Notes under the pieces: generated by a model | Told to the model about the DNA's origin: nothing | Database searches by the model: none | What the model saw: the letters and a program-made list of their open reading frames with translations, nothing else | Part shown: piece by piece, positions 44,582-53,334 of the stretch | Numbering within the stretch: the stretch's first letter is position 1 | Layout: each line of letters begins with the position of its first letter | Program-made: the position numbers and the translations under genes | DNA from: Paenibacillus daejeonensis DSM 15491 | Lineage (GTDB): Bacteria > Bacillota > Bacilli > Paenibacillales > Paenibacillaceae | NCBI RefSeq assembly: GCF_000378385.1 | Contig: NZ_KB899677.1 | Coordinates: 1-64,000, forward strand | DNA length: 64,000 bases | Direction: 5' to 3'

Positions 44582-45391
44582 CTATTTGTGCGATTCATCA
44601 ACAGCTTGCGGCGGATGGCCGAACCGCTCCTGGAACTGCCCCGGTGTGCAGCGGGCATACTTCTTGAAGATGGAGATGAAGTATTTATAGTCCCGGAACC
44701 CCACCTCGGTCGCAATCGTATAGACCTTCCCCTCGCCCCGCTTCAAGCGTTCCATTGCCTGCTGCACACGATACCGGTTCAGGAAATCATTGAAGGTATA
44801 CGTGGTTTCGCTCTTGAACTTGCGATTCAAGTAGGTCGAGCTGATGTCCAACTCTTCGACGAGGTCGCCCATGCCGATCTTCTCCGCATAATGCTCCTGT
44901 ACATATTCAATCATGCGCGCGACATACCGCGAAGCCTTGGTTGGCAGCTGCATCGGCGTCAGGTTCAGCCCATCTGCCGGATCGTCGGATTTTTGCCGCA
45001 TGGCATCGTAATTCCGCTTCATCTCGACCTGATGCTTGGCTCTCTCCAGTGCATCTCGCAGCTGATCCGGATCGAGCGGCTTAAGCAGATACTCAGTTAC
45101 CCCCAGGTGAATGGCTTGTTTAGCCAACTGAAATTCATTGTAGCCTGAGATGATAATATAGCTGCAATCCGCTTCCTCACCCGCCTGCTCGATCATCTCG
45201 ATTCCGCCCAGAATGGGCATATTGATATCGGCAATGACAATGTCCGGGGCGAACTCACGAATCTGACGCAGCCCTTCCTGTCCATTGGCTGCCTCTCCAA
45301 TAACCAGACACCCCGCCTGCATCCAGTCATAGGTGTAGCGGAGACCGGTACGAATCATTTCTTCGTCTTCCACCAGCAGAACTTTGTACAT
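44582..45391 (-). CDS. YesN-type response regulator
   Basis: 269 residues. Receiver domain (1-120) with the phospho-acceptor Asp in DIVIADINMPILGG, conserved LLVEDEEM and the switch Lys in YLLKPLD; C-terminal AraC DNA-binding domain (about 165-265: MGDLVEELDISSTYLNRKFK, VYTIATEVGFRDYKYFISIF). ATG after TAGGAGGTTCACG. Cognate kinase gene lies 113 nt upstream; the gap holds two copies of a 40-bp repeat. Likely controls the AfuABC-like importer encoded beyond the kinase. Confidence 0.93.
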   Translation of the reverse strand: MYKVLLVEDEEMIRTGLRYTYDWMQAGCLVIGEAANGQEGLRQIREFAPDIVIADINMPILGGIEMIEQAGEEADCSYIIISGYNEFQLAKQAIHLGVTEYLLKPLDPDQLRDALERAKHQVEMKRNYDAMRQKSDDPADGLNLTPMQLPTKASRYVARMIEYVQEHYAEKIGMGDLVEELDISSTYLNRKFKSETTYTFNDFLNRYRVQQAMERLKRGEGKVYTIATEVGFRDYKYFISIFKKYARCTPGQFQERFGHPPQAVDESHK

Positions 45392-45405
45392 CGTGAACCT
45401 CCTAT

Positions 45406-45484
45406 AAGTTTTCCGAAGGAAAACTCACTTCGGAAGCATACGCTCAAGTTTTCCGAAGGAAAACTCACTTCGGAAGCATTCGCT
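45406..45484 (-). repeat. two tandem 40-bp units with alternative hairpins
   Basis: A 40-bp unit is repeated back to back (45406-45445, 45446-45484), differing at one or two bases. Each unit contains AGTTTTCC-GAA-GGAAAACT, and its inner TTCCGAAG can instead pair with CTTCGGAA downstream, so two exclusive folds are possible. It lies in the kinase-to-regulator mRNA gap, just before the ribosome site of the response regulator. Confidence 0.85.
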
Positions 45485-45504
45485 ATCCGGATTTGCAACG
45501 CGAG

Positions 45505-47187
45505 TCAGACATGATAAGGGATACGGATAACGACGCTGACACCGTCGGCCGGTGCATGATCAATGGCTATTCCATACGGTTCTCCATAGAGCAAGACAAG
45601 TCGCCGATGGAGATTATACAATCCGATATGCGGTGACCGGTTGTCCTCCTGTGCCAGGATGGATTGCACCTCCTTCAGCCGTTCCACGCTCATGCCGCCG
45701 CCATTATCTAGAATAGTGACCTCCAGCTCTCCATTGACGACAGTCGCCTCCACTTCGATATGCAGACATTCCTTGGCCCGATACCCGTATTTAATGGAAT
45801 TCTCAATGACAGCCTGCAGCAAAAGTCGCGGTACGAGCGCTTCACCAGCATTCTCGTTCACGGTCAGAGTATAGGTCAACCGCTCCTTGAAGCGGATTTG
45901 CTGCAGTCGCAGATAATCGGCCACGTAGTTCAGATCCTCCTGCAGCGGCACGGTTGCCCCGTCGGTACAGATGCTATAGCGGAGCAGCCGGGAGAGGATG
46001 AGCACAATATCCTGCGCCTGCCGGTTATCCACCACAATGGCATATTTAAGCGTCTCAAGAACGTTGAAGATAAAATGCGGGTGAAATTGGGATTGGAGAT
46101 GCTTCACCTCAATGACTTGACGGAGCTCCGACAGCTCCTCATTTTTGTGCATCAACTCGTTGAGACGCTTCAGCATGATATTGTACTGGTTGGCCAGGGT
46201 CTCGAACTCATCTCCTGTACCGATATAGACAAAGGACTGCAGATTGCCCCGCTGCAGCTGATGCACTGCATGGATCAGCTTGTCCACAGCTCTGCTCTGA
46301 CGTGAAGCGATGACACGTGCGAGATAACGAATCAAGAACCAGAGCAACAGGCTTGCGATAACGAAAAAGACGGCCAGCGATAGATACCGATACGCATTCG
46401 TCTGGATCGCATTGAGCGTGTATATTTTCCACTGCCCTCCTGAAATGGCGGCTTCATTCATATAATAGCGTCCGTCGCCAATGCGCACGTAACCACTCTC
46501 GTCATAACTGGGGCGGAACTTGCCGAGCAATCCCTTCACAATATTGTTGGTCGTCGCGATCACTGTATTATAACGATCGGTGACAATCGCAATTTCATTA
46601 TTTTGACGAAAAATCAGCTTCTGAAAGTCTTCATCATACAGCTGATAAATCAGGTAGCCGACACGGGTATCGCCGCTCCGAATCTCCCGCGCCACCGTAT
46701 AGGCTGTATACCGGTCATGCGCATAACGGACCACATTGGTTTCAGACAGCTCCGCTGCAGTCATGCGGGACATTCTCGTTACAATCGCTTGCAGGGCAGT
46801 CTCTGCCGCTGACTGCAATTGACCTGCGGAGGAGGCGACCATCTCGCCGTCACGGTTCATGATATGCATCATGCTGCGTACATCCTGTGCATTATTGAAG
46901 GCATAGAAGGCTTCGTAGACCAGGTAGCTGTCCACACCCGACTCCGTGAACCGGATCACCTCCGGCAGCTTCGCCATTCGTTCACTCTCTTCCCAATACG
47001 CCCCATAAACCGATTCCAGCGAGATACGGATATTCGTGCCCGCTTCCTTGGTTTGATTCACGAGGATTAATCTCGCATTAATGATCGTAAATACAAGAAA
47101 CAACAAGAACAACAGCGAGATCGGCACCAGGGTGTAGCGCATCACCATGCGTCGGATGGAATCCTTGAAGTTGTTCCGCTTGTCCAT
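45505..47187 (-). CDS. YesM-type sensor histidine kinase
   Basis: 560 residues. Helix 1 (about 18-40), extracellular sensor (about 45-280), helix 2 (about 285-305), HAMP-like segment (about 310-365), His_kinase domain with the phospho-His in SQFHPHFIFNVLETLKYA, and the HATPase with ENSIKYG and LDNGGGMS. ATG 47187 follows GGGGGGCGGGACG; the open frame continues upstream without a site. Partner of the YesN-type regulator downstream. The neighbouring importer operon ends 105 nt upstream at a terminator, so transporter and sensor are separate transcripts that probably serve the same ligand. Confidence 0.92.
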   Translation of the reverse strand: MDKRNNFKDSIRRMVMRYTLVPISLLFLLFLVFTIINARLILVNQTKEAGTNIRISLESVYGAYWEESERMAKLPEVIRFTESGVDSYLVYEAFYAFNNAQDVRSMMHIMNRDGEMVASSAGQLQSAAETALQAIVTRMSRMTAAELSETNVVRYAHDRYTAYTVAREIRSGDTRVGYLIYQLYDEDFQKLIFRQNNEIAIVTDRYNTVIATTNNIVKGLLGKFRPSYDESGYVRIGDGRYYMNEAAISGGQWKIYTLNAIQTNAYRYLSLAVFFVIASLLLWFLIRYLARVIASRQSRAVDKLIHAVHQLQRGNLQSFVYIGTGDEFETLANQYNIMLKRLNELMHKNEELSELRQVIEVKHLQSQFHPHFIFNVLETLKYAIVVDNRQAQDIVLILSRLLRYSICTDGATVPLQEDLNYVADYLRLQQIRFKERLTYTLTVNENAGEALVPRLLLQAVIENSIKYGYRAKECLHIEVEATVVNGELEVTILDNGGGMSVERLKEVQSILAQEDNRSPHIGLYNLHRRLVLLYGEPYGIAIDHAPADGVSVVIRIPYHV

Positions 47188-47222
47188 CGTCCCGCCCCCC
47201 GTCAGCTGAATCTCTATCCTAT

Positions 47223-47232
47223 TTGTATACAA
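47223..47232. promoter_or_regulatory. third TTGTATACAA palindrome, before the kinase gene
   Basis: Exact TTGTATACAA, 36 bp before the kinase start. The core is the same as the roc operators but the flanks differ, so binding by the same GntR protein is uncertain. Confidence 0.4.
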
Positions 47233-47254
47233 AACAGTATAGCATGGCCTATAG

Positions 47255-47285
47255 AAAAAAACCGACACTCCCACGGGAGGCCGGC
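47255..47285 (-). terminator. terminator of the AfuABC-like operon
   Basis: Minus-strand hairpin CCGGCCTCCC-GT-GGGAGTGTCGG followed by seven T residues, directly after the permease stop. Confidence 0.85.
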
Positions 47286-47291
47286 CTGGAA

Positions 47292-48944
47292 TTACATGGT
47301 AACTTCCTTCTTGCCCGAGAGCTTGAAGAAGATGAGTAAAGAAATGACCGTAATGACCGTCAGCATCGTCGACAACGCCGCAGCGACGCCATAATTGCCC
47401 CGGATGACCTCCGTATAGACGGCAACCGTCATCGTCCGGGTACGGCCAGTATAGAGAATGATCGACGTACTGAGCTCGGTAATAATACTGATCCAGCTCA
47501 GGATGGCGCCCGCAATGACACCGGATATCATCATCGGCACAGTCACCTTGAAGAAGGTCTTCATCGTTGAGGCGCCCAGGCTGATCGCAGCCTCCTCAAT
47601 GCTGTCATTGACCTGATGCAGGACCGCAGCACTGGAGCGAATCGTATACGGCAAGCGGCGAATAACGAAAGCAATGATAAGAATGGCTGCTGTACCGCTC
47701 AGGACGAGCGGCTGTTTGTTGAAGGTAACGAGCAGCGCGATGCCCAGGATCGAACCCGGGACAATATAAGGAAGCATGGTGAACGTGTCGAGCACGCCAG
47801 CGACCGCTCCTTTTCTTTTGACCGTCGCATAGGCAATCAGCACAGCTGCCAGAATAATAATGACAATGGAGATTCCCGCCAGCATGAACGTATTAAAGAT
47901 CGAATCCCCGATTTTGGAGAAGGCATCACGGTAGCTATCCAGGGAGTACCCGTCGACGAAAATACGGCCTGACGTCTTGAGGAAGGATGTATACGCTACA
48001 TAGACCTGCGGCATCATGGCGATCGCTGTGAATCCATAGACAACGGTATGCGCCAGGACGTTAACCCATCCTTTACGCGGTTGCGGCTCAATGGGATTGA
48101 GTGCGCTCATACTGAAGGACTTGCGATTGGCTATATACTTCTGAATCAGGAAGACGGCTGTCGCGAACAGCACGACGATGACACTGATCGCAGCTGCAAA
48201 ACCGTCGTCCCCGCCCACTTCGCTGATAAACTCATTGAATATGAGTACCGGCACTGTACGGTAGCCTTCCCCGATCAGCATCGGTGTACCGAAGTCGGCA
48301 AAAGCGCGCATGAACACGAGCAGCCCACCGGCCAGCAAGGTTGGGGTAATTAGCGGGACTAGTACTTTCCACATCTTCCGAATGCCGGTGCAATTCATAC
48401 TCTCGGCCGCCTCCATCAAGGAGTGGTCGACATTCTTGAGCGCTCCGGACACATACATGAAGATAAGCGGCGACAACTGCAGCGTAAGGACCAGCAGAAT
48501 GCCGCTGAAGCCGTAGATATCCGGCAGCTGCAGACCGAAGACGTCGCGGAAGAAACCGGTGATGACACCATTGCGGCCGAGCAGCAAAATCCAGGCGTAC
48601 GCGCCAATGAACGGCGCGGACATCGAGGAGATCAGAATCAGAATACGGATCGTCCCGCTCCCTTTGATGCGGATGGTTGACATGATATAGGCAAGTGGGC
48701 CTGCGATGAGAACGGATAATAGCGTAACGCTGACAGTCACTTTGATACTGTTCCACACGGCATTCATATAATAGGCGCGACTGAAAAACTTCTGGAAATA
48801 GGCGAGGGAAAACTCACCGGTCGTGCCATCGAAGAAGCTGTTGATGAGCAGCATGAAGAGCGGCAGCGCCAAAAACACAAAATATCCGATGAAGATCAGT
48901 GTCGTAATGAGCGTCCAGATATCCCACCTTCTGACCCCGCTCAT
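47292..48944 (-). CDS. two-domain ABC permease (AfuB/FbpB-like)
   Basis: 550 residues, about twelve helices, a fusion of two permease units each with an EAA loop (MEAAESMNCTGIRKMWKVLVPL and EEAAISLGASTMKTFFKVTVPM, both read through the docking surface). This fused layout is typical of the Fe3+/AfuB/PhnU class. ATG overlaps the ATPase stop by 4 bp. Cargo is discussed under the binding protein. Confidence 0.93.
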   Translation of the reverse strand: MSGVRRWDIWTLITTLIFIGYFVFLALPLFMLLINSFFDGTTGEFSLAYFQKFFSRAYYMNAVWNSIKVTVSVTLLSVLIAGPLAYIMSTIRIKGSGTIRILILISSMSAPFIGAYAWILLLGRNGVITGFFRDVFGLQLPDIYGFSGILLVLTLQLSPLIFMYVSGALKNVDHSLMEAAESMNCTGIRKMWKVLVPLITPTLLAGGLLVFMRAFADFGTPMLIGEGYRTVPVLIFNEFISEVGGDDGFAAAISVIVVLFATAVFLIQKYIANRKSFSMSALNPIEPQPRKGWVNVLAHTVVYGFTAIAMMPQVYVAYTSFLKTSGRIFVDGYSLDSYRDAFSKIGDSIFNTFMLAGISIVIIILAAVLIAYATVKRKGAVAGVLDTFTMLPYIVPGSILGIALLVTFNKQPLVLSGTAAILIIAFVIRRLPYTIRSSAAVLHQVNDSIEEAAISLGASTMKTFFKVTVPMMISGVIAGAILSWISIITELSTSIILYTGRTRTMTVAVYTEVIRGNYGVAAALSTMLTVITVISLLIFFKLSGKKEVTM

Positions 48945-50050
48945 GGTCTTGCTCCTGCCGTGAGATTTACTTCGCCCGTTTCGTCATAAACATTGATCTT
49001 GCGCGTATCGATCTTGAGGCGAACCTGGTCGCCCTGCGCCAGCTCCTGACCATGCGTCGACTGCTCGATCATCTCGATCCGCTGGCCACTCTCCAGCTCC
49101 ACATGGGCATGGGTGTGCAGCCCGAGGAACATGCTGCTGACGATGCGTCCGGGCAGTCCCGTACCATCCTCGGAGAGAATGAATTCCTCCGGACGTACAG
49201 ATAATTTCACCGGTAGGGGTTCTTGCGACACGCGTGGAATACCCGTTGGAATCGGCGGCAGCTGCTCCGCATAACCGGATCCGATACGCAGCAGCGGGGC
49301 AGCGGACTCCCCTGATAGCTCTGCATTGATAATGTTTGTCCGGCCAATGAAGGTAGCGACGAATAAATTGGCTGGCCGTTGGTAGATATCCCGCGGTGTA
49401 CCCACATGCTGGATAATCCCAGACTTCATGACAGCAATCCGGTCGGATACCGCCATTGCCTCCTCCTGGTCATGAGTTACATAGACGGTGGTGATGCCCA
49501 CTTCCTGCTGGATTTCCTTGATGGCGTTACGCATCTCGATGCGCAGCTGGGCATCCAGGTTGGAGAGCGGCTCATCCATGAGCAGAACATCCGGTCGGAT
49601 TACTATCGCTCTTGCCAGTGCGACACGCTGCTGCTGGCCGCCGGAAAGATTTTTGGGCATCCGTTCGCGGTACTGGCTGATTTGGACAACATTGAGGATG
49701 TCATCGATCCGCTGTTTCATTTCCGGCTTTGGCACTTTGCGATTCTGCAGACCAAACGCCACATTGCCGGCTACGCTCAGGTGCGGAAAGATCGCATAAT
49801 TTTGGAACACCATCCCGATATTCCGTTTGCTCGGCGCCACGTTATTGATAACTTTATCATTGAAAGCGATGCTCCCGCCCTCAATACTGTTGAAGCCCGC
49901 GATCATCCGCAGCAGCGTTGTTTTGCCGCAGCCGGAGGGGCCGAGCAGGGTGAAGAATTCACCCTCCCGGATATCCAGCGACAGTTCGGGGATGACCACT
50001 GTATCTTCATATTTTTTCACAATATCTTTAAAATGAATGGCAACACTCAT
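48941..50050 (-). CDS. ABC transporter ATPase (AfuC/FbpC-like)
   Basis: 369 residues. Walker A GPSGCGKTT, signature NLSGGQQQRVALARA, Walker B VLLMDEPLSNLDAQLR, switch TVYVTHDQEEAMAVSDRIAV, then a C-terminal TOBE domain (about 285-360). Start taken as ATG 50050 (AGGTAG 9 nt upstream) instead of ATG 50056. Second gene of the importer operon, 25 nt after the binding-protein stop. Confidence 0.93.
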   Translation of the reverse strand: MSVAIHFKDIVKKYEDTVVIPELSLDIREGEFFTLLGPSGCGKTTLLRMIAGFNSIEGGSIAFNDKVINNVAPSKRNIGMVFQNYAIFPHLSVAGNVAFGLQNRKVPKPEMKQRIDDILNVVQISQYRERMPKNLSGGQQQRVALARAIVIRPDVLLMDEPLSNLDAQLRIEMRNAIKEIQQEVGITTVYVTHDQEEAMAVSDRIAVMKSGIIQHVGTPRDIYQRPANLFVATFIGRTNIINAELSGESAAPLLRIGSGYAEQLPPIPTGIPRVSQEPLPVKLSVRPEEFILSEDGTGLPGRIVSSMFLGLHTHAHVELESGQRIEMIEQSTHGQELAQGDQVRLKIDTRKINVYDETGEVNLTAGARP

Positions 50051-50075
50051 GAACATCTACCTGCTTTCTGTAGGA

Positions 50076-51110
50076 CTAGGAGCGGCTGGTGAACAGGTCG
50101 GTATAACGCTCGACGATTTCGGCCTTGTGGTCGCGGACATATTCATCATCTTCCTCGATAACATGAATATCGCTGATCGGCGTCATGAAGTCGGCCAATT
50201 GCGCATCCATCCGCAGCGGACGGTTGGTCGTTTGTGTTCCCAGCGCATCCTGTGCTTCCTTGGAGATGATGAAGTCAATGAACAGCTTGGCATTATCGAG
50301 GTTCTTCGCCCCTTTGACAATACCGGCTACCGCATCCAGGAATACAGCGCCTTCTTTGGGATAGACGACACGCACCGGTGCACCATTGCTGACATAGCTT
50401 GCAGCCGGGTCTTCATAAGTCAGAGCCACTACATATTCTCCATCAGCGACACTCTTGTGTGCTGCACTGGAGCCACTGGCAATCTTGCCGTCGAGGTTCT
50501 CGATCAAGTCACCGACATAATCCCATCCTGCATCAGAGGTATAATCCCCGCCCATGGCTTGGAGCATATTCGTCAGTTGAGCGAAGGCCGAGCTGGAGTT
50601 GGCTGGATCCGCAGTGGCGATCTTGCCTTTCAGTGCCGGATTGAGCAGATCGGCGTAACCTTCGATCGGAATGTCGCCAGCCAGGTTGGTGTTGACGAGC
50701 AAGACGCTACCGTCCGACACGTAAGAGGTCATAATGCCAGTTGTATTGCGATGACCCTCCAGCAGATATTGATCGTTGGGCGACACATATTCCTCGAACA
50801 GTTCGGCATTGGCCATGTACAGGGCATACGCTCCGCCGAACATCACATCACCATAAGGATTATTGGTTTCGGATTGCAGACGCTTGATCAGCTCGCCACT
50901 GCCAGCGGAAACCAGCTCCACACTAATGCCGGTTTCTTTCTCGAACACAGGAACCAGTGCATTAATCATGTCCTCGCTATTTGGCGTGTACACCACCAAT
51001 TTGTTCGAGCTCCCTGACCCGCTGCCCTCGGAGCCGGAGCCTCCGCCGCATGCGGCTAACATTGCAACCATACATGTAATTAATAGTGACACCGTTAATC
51101 GTTTTTTCAT
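50076..51110 (-). CDS. AfuA/FbpA-like substrate-binding lipoprotein
   Basis: 344 residues, signal peptide with lipobox MLAAC (residue 21), Gly/Ser tether, then the type-II fold beginning KLVVYTPNSEDMINALVPVFEKETGI and containing GDVMFGGAYALYMANAELFEEY, the usual iron/sugar-phosphate-binding family pattern. Annotated relatives are called Fe3+ receptors, but I see no Fur box here, and the flanking YesMN pair is a sugar-type sensor. Some members of this family (AfuA of Actinobacillus) bind hexose phosphates. A phosphorylated sugar is therefore a serious alternative to iron. Confidence 0.88.
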   Translation of the reverse strand: MKKRLTVSLLITCMVAMLAACGGGSGSEGSGSGSSNKLVVYTPNSEDMINALVPVFEKETGISVELVSAGSGELIKRLQSETNNPYGDVMFGGAYALYMANAELFEEYVSPNDQYLLEGHRNTTGIMTSYVSDGSVLLVNTNLAGDIPIEGYADLLNPALKGKIATADPANSSSAFAQLTNMLQAMGGDYTSDAGWDYVGDLIENLDGKIASGSSAAHKSVADGEYVVALTYEDPAASYVSNGAPVRVVYPKEGAVFLDAVAGIVKGAKNLDNAKLFIDFIISKEAQDALGTQTTNRPLRMDAQLADFMTPISDIHVIEEDDEYVRDHKAEIVERYTDLFTSRS

Positions 51111-51413
51111 TGTGAAATCCCCCTCATCACTGGTATATCCTCATTTTATCAGGCTTCACAGCCATTAAAATCCCAAAATCGGACAACATCATCCACAATC
51201 CGAAACTAAATGTAAGATAACCTAACTTAATGTATGCGCCTTCATATATTTTCTTATTATCATCAATAGCTATAGCTATTCCCATTCCTACACGCAACTA
51301 ATTAGGGCTAAGGTATGAATTCTAGAAAATTGTTCCTCTCGTCCCTGTTTGAATTACCAAAATTCGTTTATATTTCTATAGATCAACTAATTTTTAAATA
51401 AGGGAGGAACCCC
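51111..51413. other. AT-rich divergent intergenic region, no gene
   Basis: Carries the divergent start regions of the AfuA-like and stalk-protein genes. I see a palindrome TAGCTATAGCTA near 51268 and an imperfect dyad TAAGATA/TAACTTA near 51213-51230, neither assignable. No convincing -35/-10 pair or Fur box. Confidence 0.5.
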
Positions 51414-52676
51414 ATGCATACGGTTTATTTCGGAAAAGAAAAACTGCGCACCCTCTTCTATGTGGCTGCTGCAGCAATGCTGCTCACGCTTGTTGCCGCC
51501 CTGTCTTCCGCCTCGGCTGAGGCAGCCACCAACCCAATTAAGGTGAAGTATGATGATAAACAGCTTCAATTCAGCCCTAATCCCATCATTGATAACGGAA
51601 CGACGCTGGTCCCCTTCCGCCCGCTGTTTGAGGCGATGGGCATGTCCGTCGACTGGAACAACGAGCGGAAGGTGGTAACCGGCAAGAAGGAAGGTCTGAC
51701 GATTGTTCTGACCGTGGGCAGCAAGCAAGCCACCGTGAACGGGCAGCCGCTGCAGCTCAGTCTCGCCCCTCAGGTAAGGGGCGGCAGCACGCTGGTGCCC
51801 CTGCGCTTTGTCGGTGAGTCCACCGGGGCACTGGTCGCCTGGAACCCCTATGCGCCGGAGATTCTGATCTATACAGATGCGTATCTCGCAACGCAAGGTC
51901 TCACGAAGGAACAGGCGAACAAGGTCATTGCCGACCAGATTGCCGAATTTAAAGCCATCCATGATGCACAAGCGGCCGAGAATCCTCCGATCCCGGTACC
52001 CGCTGCTCCCAAGGGCAGTGGTGTCTATAAGCCAGCGACCTCCGACAGCGTGGATCTGAACAATTTGCAAGGCATGTATTATGGATTCCGTCCCGACAAT
52101 GACGGCTCTGAGTGCGGCGGCATGTGCTGGGATCTGTACACGTTTCTCTCCGGCAAGCGTGTGGTCGTCGGCACGCCAGCGAACGGCGGACCTGAAACCA
52201 TCGACTGTGCCAAAGACAAATGCAGCAGCTATACCATCAGCGGCGGCAAGTTAACGATTGCTGGTGGCGCATCGTACACCATCGAACGCAAGAACGGCAA
52301 GCTGTTCATCAACGATGTGGAAATGGAACGCGTGAAACCCGTCAGCAATGATTTGAAGCTGTCTGGCAGTTACATTAATCGTGGCTTTTTTGGTCTTGTT
52401 GGCATATCAGCAGGCTCTACCTCTTGGAGCACAACTCTTAAGCTCCAGGCCAACGGCACCTTCAGCAGTGACAGCATCATGATTGGCTCTGTGCAGGGCG
52501 GCGCACCAACGACTGGCGCTGCGGGTGCATCGACCAAAGGCTCCTACCGCATCACGGGCAACACGATTGTGTTCGCCTATCGCGATGGGCGGATAGAGCG
52601 TGAGCTTTTCTTTGTTCAAAGCAACGGTTCATTCGATGATATTCAAATTGGGGACAGTAATTTCCTTATCCAATAG
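51414..52676 (+). CDS. secreted stalk-domain protein with four-cysteine domain
   Basis: 420 residues. Signal peptide to about 39, Cu_amine_oxidN1 repeats (about 45-155: GTTLVPFRPLFEAMGMSVDW, STLVPLRFVGESTGALVAW), a short helical linker, then a beta domain (about 205-420). That domain contains two cysteine pairs, CGGMC and CAKDKC, in a context (SSYTISGGKLTIAGG) repeated in the protein truncated at the window end. I do not recognise the domain. ATG follows AAGGGAGGAACCCC. The DUF1877 gene starts 12 nt downstream and is probably co-transcribed. Confidence 0.82.
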   Translation: MHTVYFGKEKLRTLFYVAAAAMLLTLVAALSSASAEAATNPIKVKYDDKQLQFSPNPIIDNGTTLVPFRPLFEAMGMSVDWNNERKVVTGKKEGLTIVLTVGSKQATVNGQPLQLSLAPQVRGGSTLVPLRFVGESTGALVAWNPYAPEILIYTDAYLATQGLTKEQANKVIADQIAEFKAIHDAQAAENPPIPVPAAPKGSGVYKPATSDSVDLNNLQGMYYGFRPDNDGSECGGMCWDLYTFLSGKRVVVGTPANGGPETIDCAKDKCSSYTISGGKLTIAGGASYTIERKNGKLFINDVEMERVKPVSNDLKLSGSYINRGFFGLVGISAGSTSWSTTLKLQANGTFSSDSIMIGSVQGGAPTTGAAGASTKGSYRITGNTIVFAYRDGRIERELFFVQSNGSFDDIQIGDSNFLIQ

Positions 52677-52688
52677 GAGGAATACAGC

Positions 52689-53168
52689 GTGGGAATGATC
52701 GGTATCTACACCGCCATCAGCAGAGACGAGTCACAGCAGTTGGCTGACGGACAGCTGTTGCCGGATGACATGGAGCTATACGAACGGGAGAACCAACTGG
52801 ATATCGATAAAGCCTGGCAAGCCCTGGGCTATGTATTGACGGGGAAGCTTGGCGGAGGAGAGGGTCCCATCTCGTATGCTGTTCCGATGCACGGAGAACG
52901 GCTACTGGATTATGGGGATTACGGGGCTTTTTATTTGCTTCCCGAGCAGGTAGCGGAAGCCTCTGCCGCCCTGGCACAGGTGACCAAGGACGACTTCCAG
53001 GAACGCTTTGCGCTAAATAATCCTGTGAAGGAGCAAGTGTACCCTGTCATGGATGATGAGGATGAGGACGAGTTTCTCTCCTATATCTATGACTATTTCA
53101 CCCAACTGACTGCTTATTACCGTCAGGCTGCCGAGAACCGGCAAGGTATCCTATTTTACATCGCCTGA
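52689..53168 (+). CDS. DUF1877 family protein
   Basis: 159 residues, YfbM-like family of unknown function. The N-terminal MGMIGIYTAIS and LDIDKAWQALGYVLTG are the family hallmarks; the C-terminal part is acidic (MDDEDEDEFLSY). No signal peptide or membrane segment, so cytoplasmic. The start is GTG 52689 after AGGAGGAATACAGC, giving the usual MGMIG beginning. Follows the stalk-protein gene at 12 nt and ends before a strong terminator. Confidence 0.85.
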   Translation: MGMIGIYTAISRDESQQLADGQLLPDDMELYERENQLDIDKAWQALGYVLTGKLGGGEGPISYAVPMHGERLLDYGDYGAFYLLPEQVAEASAALAQVTKDDFQERFALNNPVKEQVYPVMDDEDEDEFLSYIYDYFTQLTAYYRQAAENRQGILFYIA

Positions 53169-53183
53169 CCTTAAAAAAGACGC

Positions 53184-53223
53184 GCGGCCCGCTTCGTTGC
53201 TTCCAACGAGCGGGCCGCTTTTT
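53184..53223. terminator. bidirectional terminator
   Basis: Stem GCGGCCCGCT-T-CGTTG with CAACG-A-GCGGGCCGC, preceded by an A-run (AAAAAA) and followed by a T-run (TTTTT). It serves the DUF1877 gene on the plus strand and can serve the SleB-like gene on the minus strand. Confidence 0.9.
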
Positions 53224-53334
53224 CAACATTTGGTTTTTGCGAATCTTAGAGCCCGTCGCCTGCACCCCCGCTCTTATTCTCCAGCAGACACGACGAAGCG
53301 CGTACCCACCATCGAGCACGCGCTTCTCTACTAT

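Noticed and set aside
44557-44715. 53-codon N-terminal extension of the DNA glycosylase
   Set aside because: Overlaps the response-regulator gene, is not glycosylase-like, and a clear ribosome site precedes ATG 44556.
50076-51110. Naming the importer fbpA/afuA iron transporter outright
   Set aside because: Family resemblance alone does not separate iron from sugar-phosphate receptors, and no Fur box was seen.
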